Of a stretch of 64,000 nt of DNA, positions 1 to 10,787 are shown piece by piece. The first letter of the stretch is position 1. Each line of letters starts with the position of its first letter. Source of the stretch: Tolypocladium sp. Sup5 PDA-1 (taxonomy: Eukaryota; Ascomycota; Sordariomycetes; Hypocreales; Ophiocordycipitaceae); NCBI GenBank assembly GCA_000750105.3, contig JPHH03000019.1:372001-436000 (forward strand). Direction: 5' to 3'. Under the pieces are notes generated by a model that saw nothing but the letters and a program-made list of their open reading frames with translations, did not search any database and was not told the origin of the DNA. Position numbers and translations under genes: made by a program.

Positions 1-108
1 GTGTCCCCGAAGAGTGTCCCTCGAAAGGAAGAAGTCGGCCTGTCGTCGGAGCAAGCGCTCGCCTGATCATGCGAGACCGCAGCAACTGACGCCGTGTAAC
101 GCCGACAG

Positions 109-807
109 GGTGCGGCCGCCGTGCTCGAGTTCTACTCGATCGAGGCACCGCTCGCGCAGCCGCGCAACGCCATCTTCGGCCAGCTCATATCGGCCCTCGT
201 GGGCGTCGCCATCGCCAAGCTCTTCCAGCTCAGCGACCGCTTCGACGACATCCAGTGGGTCGGCGGCGCGCTGGCCTGCGCATCGGCGACGGCGCTCATG
301 GCGCTGACCAAGACGGTGCACCCTCCCGCGGGCGCGACGGCGCTGCTGGCGGTGGTGGACGCGGACCTGGTGCAGATGGGCTGGTTCCTGATACCCGTCA
401 TGATGCTCGGCTGCGCGCTGATGCTGGGCGTCGCGCTGCTCGTCAACAACATCGAGCGCCGGTTCCCCATGTACTGGTGGACGCCCGAGGACCTGCGGCA
501 GCTGAAGCCCGTGTTCGTGCGGCGCAACTCGGACGAGGAGATGAACGGCGGCAGCAACAACGACATCGCGGAGGATCAGGAGGAGGAGAAGGAGGCCGAG
601 GGCAACACGAGCCACGAGAGTGACGGAAACGAGTCGAGACCACAGGATCAAGAGGCGGCAGCCAACGGCGTCATCAGGAGGGTTGCGCGCACGCACAGCC
701 ATGCGGGCGAGGTGGTCATCAAGCCGGGGCAGGTCATTGTGCCGGAGCACATGTTTCTTACGCAAGAGGAGCAGCAGCTGCTGGAGACGATGAGCTACAG
801 GTTGTGA
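109..807 (+). CDS. HPP family integral membrane protein, 3' exon (5' part outside window)
   Basis: The 3' exon of a gene that begins before the window. It opens after an acceptor CAG at 106-108, with a CTGAC branch sequence near 86-90, and reads in frame GAAAVLEFYSIEAPLAQPRN to a TGA at 805-807. HPP-family hallmarks are the LEFYSIEAPLAQPRN segment followed by several hydrophobic helices and the HPPAGATALLAVVD motif (about 319-360) that names the family. The membrane part ends at the aromatic YWWTPEDL segment. After it come roughly 110 hydrophilic, acidic residues with no recognisable domain, presumably cytosolic. HPP proteins are poorly characterised; some plant and bacterial members are linked to nitrite transport, so transport is a family-level inference. 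The upstream exon and donor site are not visible, so the true N-terminus is unknown. Confidence 0.85.
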   Translation, partial: GAAAVLEFYSIEAPLAQPRNAIFGQLISALVGVAIAKLFQLSDRFDDIQWVGGALACASATALMALTKTVHPPAGATALLAVVDADLVQMGWFLIPVMMLGCALMLGVALLVNNIERRFPMYWWTPEDLRQLKPVFVRRNSDEEMNGGSNNDIAEDQEEEKEAEGNTSHESDGNESRPQDQEAAANGVIRRVARTHSHAGEVVIKPGQVIVPEHMFLTQEEQQLLETMSYRL

Positions 808-1575
808 TCATGCTGGTGAGCAGGTGGTGTTGAAGATGTAGATCTAGATCTACCCTAGACAAGAGCAGTTGCTGGCCAAGAACGGCGTCAACTGTTAGAG
901 AGACGGGTATTACATATCTTGGGGAATATGATATCATGAGATGAATATTATCACGACTCTGCCTTGTCAAGGTTCGAAGCTGGAGAGGCAAAGTTGTTGC
1001 ATGAGGCCTAGCCAAGGTCTGAACCAAGATCCAACTTCCAAGCTGTGGCTGGTGACTCAACGACGCAAAGTGCCTTCCTTGTTGGACCAACCGAGAACAG
1101 CAGCTAACAAAACAAAGAGCCTCATCCATCTGCCCACTTCTTTCCATTGGGCATTGCCTTATGGGTTGATGGCTGCATTTAGATGGCTCTTCAGGATGCA
1201 GCCCAGGCAGGCACCAGCCGCCATCTTCTCAGCCTTATGCAGGATGCCCCGCAAGTGAGGTACCCTGTACGCGTGCGCCCGATTTGGGCCAGCTGGAAGC
1301 GCCCCAGTACAGCGCTAAAGAGCACTAAAGCGCATGCGAGGCATGTACTGGGGACTTTATTCCGGCCTGAGTCACTCCGGGCGAGATGGAGCTCCCACCA
1401 ACACGCATAATCCGTCCTGAGGCAGGGACAAGTTGCACATAAAAGAGGCTCGGATTCTCTTCCTCTCGGTCTGGCTTCTCTTCGAACCAATCTCTCTCTT
1501 CGTCCAAGCTGGTCGACGCTGTTGACTTCTTGCTTGCTTCGAGTCGTCCGTCGCAAACCAGACCCAGTTGCAGCA
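808..1575. other. Intergenic spacer and promoter of the DUF2828 gene
   Basis: No gene is supported here. The 3' side is promoter-like: a TATA-like CATAAAAG at 1438-1445 lies about 130 bases before the next ATG, followed by a pyrimidine-rich CT stretch at about 1455-1510, as is common before fungal transcription starts. Short reading frames here have no recognisable content. Confidence 0.5.
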
Positions 1576-4194
1576 ATGGCATCAACCGACGATGGCCAGC
1601 GGGCATGGTTCCTCCGATCGACATACCCGGTCGACTTCCCTACCCACGAGGCTCTGGCCAAGTCTCGTGCCGAGTTCGACAGCTTCCTGGCTGATGAGCT
1701 GAGACGTCGCCATGGCACGGACGCCTCCGACTCTGCTGCTACCCCTGAACAGAACACCGATGACACATTCACCCTCGTGGGCGAGCTTACGACGGCAGAG
1801 ATTCGCAAGGACATGGACGCCCTTGATGTCGACGATACAGACAAAGAGTCTCGTGCTGGTGAAGATCCCAAGCCTGAAGACGCGGAACCGAGCCGCTTCA
1901 TGGAGGGACTGCTGAGCCACGACCAGCCGCCCAACATGGACAACAAGATGCTGACCGAGAACGCTGATGTTGCCTTCCGATCCACGACGAATCCCCTGGT
2001 GGACCTCTTCTCCGAGCTCGAAGAGGTCGTCTCCGGTCCCGTTCTGCGGGATCTCCTGGAATCGGCTTGGAGCGTCGACCCCCTGGCCACTCTCAAGATC
2101 ATCTTCAACGCCCGATCCATCCATCTCGGCAAAAGTTCACGCAGGACCTTTTACCGCGCCGCGGGCTGGCTTGCTCAGAACCACCCCCTTACCCTGGTAG
2201 CGAACTTGGGATGGCTGAGCCGCCCGGTCATCGAGAAGAAGGCCAAGAAGAAGGGCGAGGACGGCGAGGACGACGTGGTGCTTGTGGAGCCTGAAAACGC
2301 GGATGAGCGGACCAAGTTTGACACCAAGCACGGAGTGGCTCACGGCTACTGGAAGGACTTGCTCAATATCCTGGCCCTGGCGGTCAACGACAAGCTCGAC
2401 GTCCTTGCCGATCCCCGCGATGTGCTGAATGTGGAGGACAAGGCGATTGGGCAGACAATGAAGAGCCGGAGGGCAGCCCGATCTGCACGTGTTACAGGGG
2501 CAGCTACCACGAGACGTGCCAGAGGTGCCGGCCGCGGTGGCCGCGGCAGAGGTGGACGCGGCGATCGTGGCGGAAGCGCAAGGGCTGGCCGGTCTGATAA
2601 AGATGCTGCCTCCGGCCCAGCACAGAAGCCTGGCGCTGAAGCCAAGCAGGCCAAGAGAGAGGCTCGAAAGCGTCGCCATGATGCCGCTGTCAGCGCGTTC
2701 AACGACAATCCCGTCTACCGGGTTCTGCATCTAGCTGTTGCTCGCCTCTTCGCGGAACAGCTTGAGGTTGATCTCGCTGCCCTGCGCGGCAAAGACCCCA
2801 AGGCCAAGAGGACCATCTCACTTTGCGGCAAGTGGGCGCCGTCGCAGGATCACTTCCACGACAGACATACCTTCATCATCAGCTCCATCGCCGAAATCAT
2901 GTACCCGCGCGAGTCCCTGGATGACTCTCTCTCAGCAACAGACGACCGTGAGACGTATCTGAAGCATGCCAGAGAGCGCTATCGCAAGGACATGTCTGCG
3001 CTTCGCGCGCACCTGGAGGTTGTTGAGCGGAACCTCACCGCGGGCACCTTTGACAAGATCAAATATGACCGTGTGCCGTCCTTGGCGATGAGCGCATACT
3101 CTGGCACGTTCATTGAAAAGGACTTTGACAACTTTGAGGAGTACATCTCGCGCGTTGCCGAGGGAAAGGCCAACATTTCTGGAGCTACGCTACTGCCCTC
3201 TACTCTCATTCAGAAAGCTGGCGCGTATCCCTATTCCGTCTGGGAAACCACTACGGAGAAGCAGGCGGCGGGCTCCAAGGCTCTCCTAGAGCATAAGGTG
3301 AGAGAGCTCGAGGGCAAGGTTGTAGATGGCCAGTGGAAGACTCTGGTCCAGCGCATCAAGGATTCAGGAACCCTCTCGTCGAGCATTGCCGTCTGCGACG
3401 TCTCCGGCAGCATGGGAGACCCGACCTTCTCGGACGGCACGTGCCCCATGGACTCGGCCATTGGTCTTTCTCTCCTTGTTGCAGAGGTCACGGAGCCGCC
3501 CTTTGGAGGCGCCTTCATCACCTTCAGCGAGGATCCACGGGTGGAAAAGGTCGACCTGTCCAAGACGCTGCGCGAGAAGGTCAGCAGCATGAAGAGGGCG
3601 AACTGGAACATGAACACCAACTTTGTCAAGGTTTTCGAGAAGCTGATCCTGCCGATGGCTCTAAAGAACAAACTGAATCCTGAGGAGATGGTCAAGCGGG
3701 TGTTTGTCTTTAGCGACATGCAGTTTGACAGCGCCGAGCCTAGAAGCTTCGGGCAGTCTCCCTCCAGGGGGGCTCGTCGGGGCGAAGAAGAGCCAGAGGA
3801 CAACAAGTGGAGCACCTCGTACGAGCGCATCCAGGGCAGGTTCAAGGACGCGGGCTACGAGATGCCGGAGCTGGTTTTCTGGAACCTCGCTGGCGGACGG
3901 GCGGGATACACGGGCTCGGGTGGGGACGCGACGGCGCCGAAGCCCGTGACGGCGACGGAGGAGGGGACGAGCCTTGTGAGCGGGTACTCGCAGGGTATGC
4001 TCAAGGTGTTTCTCGACAGCGGATCGTTTGAAGAGCCGGAAGAGGAGAGCGAAGATGAAGTTGTGGTTACCAAGGATGAGAGGGATGGTGTGACGGCGGA
4101 GGCGCCGAAGAAGAAGGCCAAGAAAGATCCTCTGACGACGGTGAAGAAGGCGATTGGGCATAAGGCATATGCGATGCTCACGGTGATGGACTGA
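1576..4194 (+). CDS. DUF2828 protein with vWA-like MIDAS motif and RGG tract
   Basis: Single-exon gene for 872 residues. The ATG at 1576 is chosen because the upstream in-frame extension lacks an ATG. Residues from about 100 to the end resemble DUF2828 proteins: an N-terminal helical region (PLVDLFSELEEVVSGPVLRD onward) and a C-terminal von Willebrand A-like domain with the metal-ion site D608-x-S610-x-S612 in VCDVSGSMGDP, followed by VFVFSDMQFD. Between the halves, at about residues 302-345, is an Arg/Gly-rich stretch (GRGGRGRGGRG) of the kind that binds RNA and is arginine-methylated, then a Lys/Arg-rich linker. The C-terminus is acidic and then lysine-rich (PKKKAKK, a possible nuclear signal). 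The biochemical role of DUF2828 is unknown. The vWA fold and RGG tract suggest a ribonucleoprotein or scaffold role by analogy only. The family call is firm. Confidence 0.9.
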   Translation: MASTDDGQRAWFLRSTYPVDFPTHEALAKSRAEFDSFLADELRRRHGTDASDSAATPEQNTDDTFTLVGELTTAEIRKDMDALDVDDTDKESRAGEDPKPEDAEPSRFMEGLLSHDQPPNMDNKMLTENADVAFRSTTNPLVDLFSELEEVVSGPVLRDLLESAWSVDPLATLKIIFNARSIHLGKSSRRTFYRAAGWLAQNHPLTLVANLGWLSRPVIEKKAKKKGEDGEDDVVLVEPENADERTKFDTKHGVAHGYWKDLLNILALAVNDKLDVLADPRDVLNVEDKAIGQTMKSRRAARSARVTGAATTRRARGAGRGGRGRGGRGDRGGSARAGRSDKDAASGPAQKPGAEAKQAKREARKRRHDAAVSAFNDNPVYRVLHLAVARLFAEQLEVDLAALRGKDPKAKRTISLCGKWAPSQDHFHDRHTFIISSIAEIMYPRESLDDSLSATDDRETYLKHARERYRKDMSALRAHLEVVERNLTAGTFDKIKYDRVPSLAMSAYSGTFIEKDFDNFEEYISRVAEGKANISGATLLPSTLIQKAGAYPYSVWETTTEKQAAGSKALLEHKVRELEGKVVDGQWKTLVQRIKDSGTLSSSIAVCDVSGSMGDPTFSDGTCPMDSAIGLSLLVAEVTEPPFGGAFITFSEDPRVEKVDLSKTLREKVSSMKRANWNMNTNFVKVFEKLILPMALKNKLNPEEMVKRVFVFSDMQFDSAEPRSFGQSPSRGARRGEEEPEDNKWSTSYERIQGRFKDAGYEMPELVFWNLAGGRAGYTGSGGDATAPKPVTATEEGTSLVSGYSQGMLKVFLDSGSFEEPEEESEDEVVVTKDERDGVTAEAPKKKAKKDPLTTVKKAIGHKAYAMLTVMD

Positions 4195-5850
4195 GATGGA
4201 GGTGAGAGGCATTGGCGACTGTATGTTGTTGATATCCCTATTTGCTAAAGCTGCCTTGTCGCTACAATAATGATATCATTGACTATAAAGTTGGATATGG
4301 GGTAGCGTTCTTGCAAGTATGATGTATGGAGAACAGTAGGTTTACCTGCAATAGTCAAACTCTGACCCTGTGTTAAGTTTTGTTTAACGCAGATCCGGAG
4401 CTCCATGATGCTGCACACATGAGTTACACACACGATGCTACGGACTACACACTCGAAGTTACACGCTCCAAGTTACGCACACTCACTTGCACACACGCAG
4501 TTACATAGACTCTGTTGCTCAACAGGCACCACGTGGCCGAAGCTCACTCACTCACAGCTCACAGCTGACAGAGCTCCTCCGTGGAAGCTCCACCATGGAC
4601 GCTCCTCCGTGGACCGTCCCCGCTCGGCCCTGGAAGCACTGCCAGTCCGCATCACGATGACTGGCACGCAGCCTGTCTCAGCGTAACTTGCACCAAATGC
4701 CGGGCGGATGACGTGCAAGTGACAGAGCGCCCTCTTGCACGACGCCGGCACGCGCGGGAGCTGTCCCCGTGGGGGGGGGGGCCGTGAGGCTTCAGGGGTT
4801 CGGATTTTACGTGCGGACTGTTGGGCGAGCGGTGCCAACTGCCACGTATCGGGTGGTACGGCGACATGAAGGGGTGGATGGTGAGGGTTTGGGGGCAGGT
4901 GGTGTGACCAGCCACGGGGTCGATGGGAGCCCTGGGGGATGGTGTATCCTCGAAGGCTGGTTTCTGGTGCAAGTGGTGTGGTGAGAATGCGCAAAGAGAG
5001 GACGACTTGGCGCGGTTTGCCACGTCTCTTGAGAGTGAACTCGGAAGTCACATGGCCTTCGCCAAGAGCAGTGGAGATTACCCGTCGAAACAAGATAAAC
5101 AACATCTCCCGGTGCCTCTTTCACGATGCTGACCCGCCACCTTTGCCTTTCCCCCCCCCGCCGTCGAGTGGCTCTCAGCGTTATGTCATGCAAGACATGA
5201 CAGCATTCCTCACGCGCGCGGGTAAGCTAGCAAGCTAGGCAGAGCTTGTCAGAGCCTTTTGTTGGTGTCTCAGTGTGAGAAAGGCTTAGGAGCTTTGGGA
5301 GCTCGCGGACTGAGACCTGTGCTAAAGATCCAGTGTCTTAGACCCGGTGTGGTTGGGGGAGAGCTAGGCAACGTAACCAAGTTTGAGGCGGGGGCTGGAA
5401 AGGCGAGGCTCGTGAAACGGGCGGTGACGAGCTTCGGTCGGCATGTCTTGCGGCAAAAGTGAGTTTTGTCCCGTGACCTTGTAGAGTGAAGACACGTACA
5501 TTGGGGTTTCGTCACGGGGGCGAGGTGAGAGTTGGTGACGGGTCTCGGTGAGGAGGGGAAGCTCGGTGTGGACTTACACGGGAAGCTTCGGAGACATCAG
5601 GGTCTCAGCCCATTTCCTGAGCTCTGGCAACAACGCGCCACAATTGCAAGAAAAATTGATTCATCACCAGACGCAAAAAAAGAATCTTTGTTCGTTCCAA
5701 AAGTCCCATCGCAAAGAGGTATCAAGCTGCAACGTCAGCGCTGCCCACGGCAACGCCACAACGCCCCTATCATGTCGTATCGTCAAAGCACGTTGCCCAT
5801 CAACCCACCCGGGCACGTATCGCAGAACGCCGTTTCCCATGTATCTAATC
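4195..5850. other. Intergenic spacer with homopolymer tracts and short direct repeats
   Basis: Convergent spacer between the DUF2828 gene and the PIP-kinase-like gene, without a supportable gene. It holds an 11-base G run (4771-4781), a 9-base C run (5151-5159), a CA-rich stretch at about 4415-4510 with repeated AAGTTAC-type units, and two copies of GCTCCTCCGTGGA near 4572 and 4609. Translated frames are low-complexity and unrecognisable. Confidence 0.5.
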
Positions 5851-6978
5851 CTACCCCCCCTCCTCCTCGTCGCCGCCCAAGACAATCTTGTCCACCATGC
5901 GCATGAACCGCGCCCTGTACTCGGCCGGCTGGGCGGTGATGCTCATGGGGCCTTTGTTCGCCAGCAGGTTAAACGCCGCGACCAGGCCGGCCATGGCGCG
6001 CGCGTGGAACTTGTGCTTGGCCCAGAAGAAGTCGAGAACCACGACGCGGTACGTCCACTGCCCGTCGGCCGAGTCGACGCCTGCGCGCCAGGGGTTGGCC
6101 TGCGGGTCGTGGGATGAGACAGCGGCTGCGGCGTCGCGGTTCCTGGCGTGGGGGCCGGGGAAGCGGACGAGGAAGAGGGAGTAGTCGACGGCGTTGGAGT
6201 CGGCGAGGAGCTTGGTGTCGGCGTTGAGGAGGGCGAGGAGGGCGCGCTTCGTCTGCGCCGATACGCGTACTTTGTCGGGGAACGTGTCCACGAGCCGGTC
6301 CTTGACGCTCTCGGGCGCCAGCCTGCCATCCGCAACGTCCCGCTCGGGGAAGAAGTAGTCATGCGGCTTGAGGTCGTACGTCTCCCACCCCGCCCGCATC
6401 TCAGCGTCCCCCTCGTGCTCCCGGCCGCAGAGCAGGTTCTCCATGACGATGTGATGCGTCGGCGCGGTGCCCAGGATGCCGCCCAGCGTGGCCTTTGGCG
6501 TGTACGCCATGTCCGTGATGCGCACGAGCAGGCTGTCCGGGTGGGCGGTCATGTGCGCCGCGTACGCAGAGTAGAGGTCGTGCGTGAAGAACTCGTGCTC
6601 GAAGCGCCGCGGGAGCGACTTGACGAGGTACTTGCCGTCGGGCGTAGCGAAGAACGAGGACCCGCTGTAGCCGAGGTCGCCCGCGGGGATGAGCTCTACC
6701 TCGTTGCGCGTCTTGCCGAGCAGCGGTGAGGTCTCATCTTGGGGCGCTGGTGCTTGAAAGGAGCTGGTGTACTCGTCCTCGTCGAGGCCCCAGGCGTCGC
6801 GCCGCAGGGCGAGGAAGTCGGCGGGGCGGTAGCGTGCCAGGCCGAGCCTGTAGATGGAGAAGAAGGCGAGGATGGCCTGGATGAGGGCGTCGGGGAAGCG
6901 TCTGTGCTTGGGGGCTTCGGAGTCTCCTGAGATGGCGCGGGCGATGGAGGCGGAGATGCGGGAGGCGCGAATCTGCAT
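5851..6978 (-). CDS. PIP-kinase (PIPK) domain-like protein
   Basis: Single-exon gene on the minus strand, 375 residues, ATG at 6978. After about 95 residues with a hydrophobic stretch (ALIQAILAFFSIYRLGL, 31-47) comes a region resembling the phosphatidylinositol-phosphate kinase core: GSSFF (106-110) as glycine-loop equivalent, YLVKSLPRR with K120 where the ATP-binding lysine is expected, HHIVMENLL, TYDLKPHDYFF (YDLK 201-204, compare the family motif YDLKGS), VDYSLFLV (compare MDYSLLV) and a VVLDFFWAKHKFHARA segment near the end. The order matches PIPKs, but the protein is much shorter than canonical PIP5K, the GS after YDLK is replaced, and the specificity loop is not obvious. It may be a divergent kinase or pseudokinase. 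No substrate can be assigned from sequence. Confidence 0.8.
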   Translation of the reverse strand: MQIRASRISASIARAISGDSEAPKHRRFPDALIQAILAFFSIYRLGLARYRPADFLALRRDAWGLDEDEYTSSFQAPAPQDETSPLLGKTRNEVELIPAGDLGYSGSSFFATPDGKYLVKSLPRRFEHEFFTHDLYSAYAAHMTAHPDSLLVRITDMAYTPKATLGGILGTAPTHHIVMENLLCGREHEGDAEMRAGWETYDLKPHDYFFPERDVADGRLAPESVKDRLVDTFPDKVRVSAQTKRALLALLNADTKLLADSNAVDYSLFLVRFPGPHARNRDAAAAVSSHDPQANPWRAGVDSADGQWTYRVVVLDFFWAKHKFHARAMAGLVAAFNLLANKGPMSITAQPAEYRARFMRMVDKIVLGGDEEEGG

Positions 6979-7615
6979 GACGAGTTGGGAGGCGCAAGGA
7001 GCACGTCTACTCTATAGATCTATGATGCCGAGGCGAGGGATGGTCTCCTCTCCGCTGGATGCGTGCAGTCTCAAGGACTGGTGGAACGGTGGAACGGTCT
7101 CAAACTGAGGCGTTGAGGAGATGTTGAGGAGTTGCATGCAGGTGGGAGCATCTGGTCCATGTCTGACGTCACTGTGCAACGCCAGTTGCTCACAGCACCA
7201 ACAATAAACTGCAACAGTGGTGTTCCTGGCCCGCACGGATAGCGGGAGCAGCCTTGATACCCAATCTCATCTTAATCCTACACATGCGCTGTCTGTGCGA
7301 CAGCAGTTTCTCGACGAGTCCAACCATCTGCACGTCTACTTCACCCACTGGCGTCAACAGGGTCAATCAATGGCCGAGGGAAGCAGAAACCTGCACGACA
7401 TGCGTACATGTGTACACAGCATGGGCATGTTGGCACCTGCAACGACATCTGATGCGGACGGCTTGCTGGTAAAGAGGTACTTATCATATTACTATCGTAG
7501 ACATCACAGCTCCGTTAACACAGTCCGGAGTGGAGACTGCAAACCACAACCACTCACTCAACCACTACCTTTGTTAGTTGAATACTGGCGAGGCGCATGC
7601 CAGAGCATCAAGCTT
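6979..7615. other. Spacer between PIPK-like and sulfotransferase-like genes
   Basis: Both flanking genes are on the minus strand, so this is the promoter of the PIPK-like gene plus the 3' flank of the sulfotransferase-like gene. I see no coding content or structured RNA here. Confidence 0.45.
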
Positions 7616-8491
7616 CTAGAACCGCCCCCCCAGGCGCGTCTTCCAGGCTAGGTACCCGCCGTAGCCCAGCGCGCCCATCACGCACACCCTGCCCACCATG
7701 TTGAACAGGTTCGTGTGGGCGCGCGACATGGCCCGCGCGGTTGACTTCTTGGCGTTGATGGCAAAGGTGGCGCGGTCGTTGACGTGCGGGAAGGGCATCT
7801 CGACCATGCGGCCCGTCTGCTCGTCCTCGACCATGGGCACGGGCACGCCGAGGTGGGCGCACAGCGGCGCCCAGCCGTCCTTGACCGAGTACTCGATGCG
7901 GCGCTCGGCGGGGATGCGCTCGCGGAACTCGGCGTAGCGCTCGTTGAACCAGGCGATGGCCTTGCCGCGCTCCTTGGCGTGGTCAAAGGGCAGCGCGAGC
8001 CTGGCCATGACGCGGCTGAAGCGGATCCAGTTGCGCATCTGCGGGTCGAAGAGGAAGATGTAGAGCCTGGGCAGGACGTCGCCCAGCCCGAAGGGCACCA
8101 TGGCCTTGTTGACGCTCTCGAGCGCGCTCTCGTACCACGCGTCTGGGTCGCGGTTGAGGATCACGACCTTGGCCTCCGGGTACAGCTCCGCCAGCTCCGC
8201 GCTGAAGACGGCGGGCGGCAGGTCGCAGCAGGCTTGGGAGTGGCCGAGCAGGCGGTCCCAGTCGGCCTTTGTGAACTTGCCCTTGCCCTCGTACTTGGCC
8301 TCGAAGGCGCGGATCCACTGCTGGGGGTCCTCGTCGACGTTCTCGAAGACGGTGGCCATGTGGTAGCAGTCGTGGAAGCCGAGCTGCCGGAGGGCGGTGC
8401 GCATGCTCAGGGTGCCGGTGCGGTGGAGGCCGCAGACGATGACGCGCATGGGCACGGCGCGGACGGGGAGGCCGGCGCCGTGCTTGGGCAT
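7616..8491 (-). CDS. Sulfotransferase-like P-loop protein with C-terminal hydrophobic tail
   Basis: Single-exon gene of 291 residues starting at the ATG at 8491. A second in-frame ATG 14 codons later (MRVIVCGLHRTGT) is an alternative start. The N-terminal GLHRTGTLSM (21-30) matches the phosphosulfate-binding loop of the fungal and animal sulfotransferase family often annotated as P-loop NTPase or Sulfotransfer_4, and KVVILNRDPDAWYES matches the second conserved segment around the RD pair. The middle region SVKDGWAPLCAHLGVPVP is also typical. The last about 20 residues (VGRVCVMGALGYGGYLAW) form a single hydrophobic helix followed by KTRLGGRF, so tail anchoring in an internal membrane is plausible. 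Sulfonation has not been shown for most fungal members, so substrate and even activity are uncertain. Confidence 0.87.
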   Translation of the reverse strand: MPKHGAGLPVRAVPMRVIVCGLHRTGTLSMRTALRQLGFHDCYHMATVFENVDEDPQQWIRAFEAKYEGKGKFTKADWDRLLGHSQACCDLPPAVFSAELAELYPEAKVVILNRDPDAWYESALESVNKAMVPFGLGDVLPRLYIFLFDPQMRNWIRFSRVMARLALPFDHAKERGKAIAWFNERYAEFRERIPAERRIEYSVKDGWAPLCAHLGVPVPMVEDEQTGRMVEMPFPHVNDRATFAINAKKSTARAMSRAHTNLFNMVGRVCVMGALGYGGYLAWKTRLGGRF

Positions 8492-9024
8492 CGTGACGGT
8501 GCTGGTCGAGCTGGGTACGTGTCGGTGGTGAGGTGAGGGATCGAGGCTGCGACGTTGAGTGGCAGCCGACGGAGTGAGGTGGAGGATTCACTTATGGTAC
8601 CAGCGATCACTCAACAGCGGCTACATCAGGATAGTCGTAGGGCTTATTATATAGTCCGTAGTCCGTACTCCGCAACTACTTCGTACAGCTCGGAGATTTG
8701 CCCTTCGGCCTGGCGCCTCAGCGCTACATAGCACCAAATCACCAAGCTGCCACGCAGGTGGTGGACGCGAGCTCGGCTCGTCGGCGGTCGGTGGCGCGAC
8801 AGCCCGAGCACCGGCAGCTCTACATATTAGCAAACATCGAGCAAGGTGAGTGCAGCGTTAGCGTCGACATCTCCCGTGCCACTGCCGCTAGAGGAACAGC
8901 GTCGAGCCAGCTGACTGGGGACGGAAGCCGGGGGAGCGGTGGGGGCTCGCGTTGGCAGGCCGAGCTTCTGTTCTGCAGATTGGCTGGCATGGTGAGGACG
9001 ACGAGGTGCATTATACTGTACTCG

Positions 9025-9038
9025 TACGGACATCCGTA
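9025..9038. repeat. Short inverted repeat TACGGA-CA-TCCGTA
   Basis: Perfect 6-base arms around a 2-base centre, in gene-poor DNA. It belongs to a set of related TACGGA/TCCGTA elements in spacers of this window. Confidence 0.6.
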
Positions 9039-10771
9039 CATACGCGACGTTGCAGTCCCACACAGAGGTCGACGCAGATCGGACTCCGACTAGTGCCGCT
9101 CCGGTGCATCCGCGCCGTTGCGTTGCCGTTGCACGGGGCGGAGCTGGCGGCGGCCATTGTGCTGTTACCGCCGGATGGTTGTGTTTCATATCTCACTTAA
9201 GAGCAAGTCGTGCCGCCAGGAGAAACCGCGGTGACGGGCACACTGGGCGGTTTGCTGGGACACTGGAGACCGTAGTCCGTAGTCATGGGTCTACTCCGTA
9301 CGGACACACACTGCCCGAAAGGAGAATGCGGGGGGCATGCAGCCCATCGATGTGCAAGCCGCACGCTGCGTGGCACGAGCTGAGATGGTGGCTTATTGGC
9401 TGACGGACCGGTTTGGTGTAGTACAACAGTTGGTCGTTGGCGTTCATGACGAAACGTCGGAGACGTCGGTCCCGTTGTGTACTTCGTACTCGCCTGTGTT
9501 GGCACGCGCGCGTACGCTTACCTTACCTTGCTTACCAACCGACCAAGACTGCAGCTAGTTGCAAAAGCTGCCAATTGGCCAAAAACCCTGATGGAACAAA
9601 GTTGCGGTCGTCGACACCTGGCGGTGTTCCGTTGATATCTAGGCAACTAGGGCCTTCCTGTGGCAGTTGACTCGCAGCCTTGCAGAGCCTAATCCGTCAT
9701 GGAGGGCTACGGCTGAGGCTGGCTGAATAGTAGAAGGAAATTAGAAAACTCTTCGAACAATCTTACGGGCCGGCCCCGGCGACGCACGATCCGTTGACAG
9801 GACATGATGTTTGTTATCTGTTACGTTCGAGAACAGTTCCCAACGCCAGCAGCCGCGCCAACGACATGTTTGCGCGGGTAGGGTTGCCCCCCTGTTATTC
9901 TTTCGAGCGGCACAGTCCAGCAGACGCCAACTGTGAATGGCTGCTAAACGACGGGCTTGGCGGTTGTTGTTTGTCCGTCTCGTTTGGCGGGTGCGCCGAC
10001 AGTTTCATTGCTGCAGCAGTTTGTTACGGTAATATCGCTTCCATGTGAAGATGAAACTGAGAGCGAGAATGCTGATGGCGATGACGATGACGGCGGGTGG
10101 CTTGAGCTGTGGTGGTGCACAGCTCGGGATGCCTGATTCGACCAAGCAGAGATTGCATGTGTGGCGGCGGAGGCGAAAAAAGTCTTGGTGGTGGTTGACA
10201 TTCAGCGGTGGTGACCCTGGCCCTGACTCACGTGCCATCCCGTGGCGGCCAACCAAGCTTCTGTTGCGCTTCTGGACGCTGCTGCAAGCAGGCTCCAGGT
10301 GCTGATGCCCCCTGAAGGCGGCCCCTCAGCCCCTCCCAGGGGGGGTCGCTACCCGTAGATGAGGTGGGCATTGGCGAGATTGGATCTGGCAGCGGCCCTC
10401 TTTTGGGTCTCGATGCCCCTCTTGGGCCTGAAATAGGCCTGTGACAGACGGCTGGGGCGCCCCGGATGCCTCTGTAGGGCTTAATCGTACGGGGCCTCGG
10501 GGTCGAGGGTCGTACAGGAATTGAGGAAGTACAGGGACTTGGCAGGGGCTCATCGATGAGCCACACGGCTGGTGTCCAGTAGCAGCGGCAGGAGCCAGCA
10601 TGCATCCTGCACGCAATCAATCAACGGCGGCTGCCGGGTCGGCATGAACAAACCCAACCTTGCGCCTACTCGTACACGCCCTCCACTGCCCTCGACGACA
10701 CGCGCACCATCGACGACGACGACCGTCTGACAGCGGACGGGCCGAACAGCCGCTGGCTTCCAGTACGGCCG

Positions 10772-10787
10772 TACGGAGTGCTCCGTA
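10772..10787. repeat. Inverted repeat TACGGAG-TG-CTCCGTA
   Basis: Seven-base perfect arms separated by TG, directly after CAGTACGGCCG. It is a variant of the TACTCCGTA/TACGGAGTA motif found in other spacers of the window. Confidence 0.6.

Noticed and set aside
1191..2132. 313-codon open frame on the minus strand
   Set aside because: Overlaps the DUF2828 gene antisense, is low-complexity Ser/Arg-rich and has no family resemblance; typical shadow of a GC-rich codon bias.
4415..4510. CA-rich stretch that resembles telomere-like or satellite repeats
   Set aside because: Units are irregular and few. It is simple low-complexity spacer sequence.
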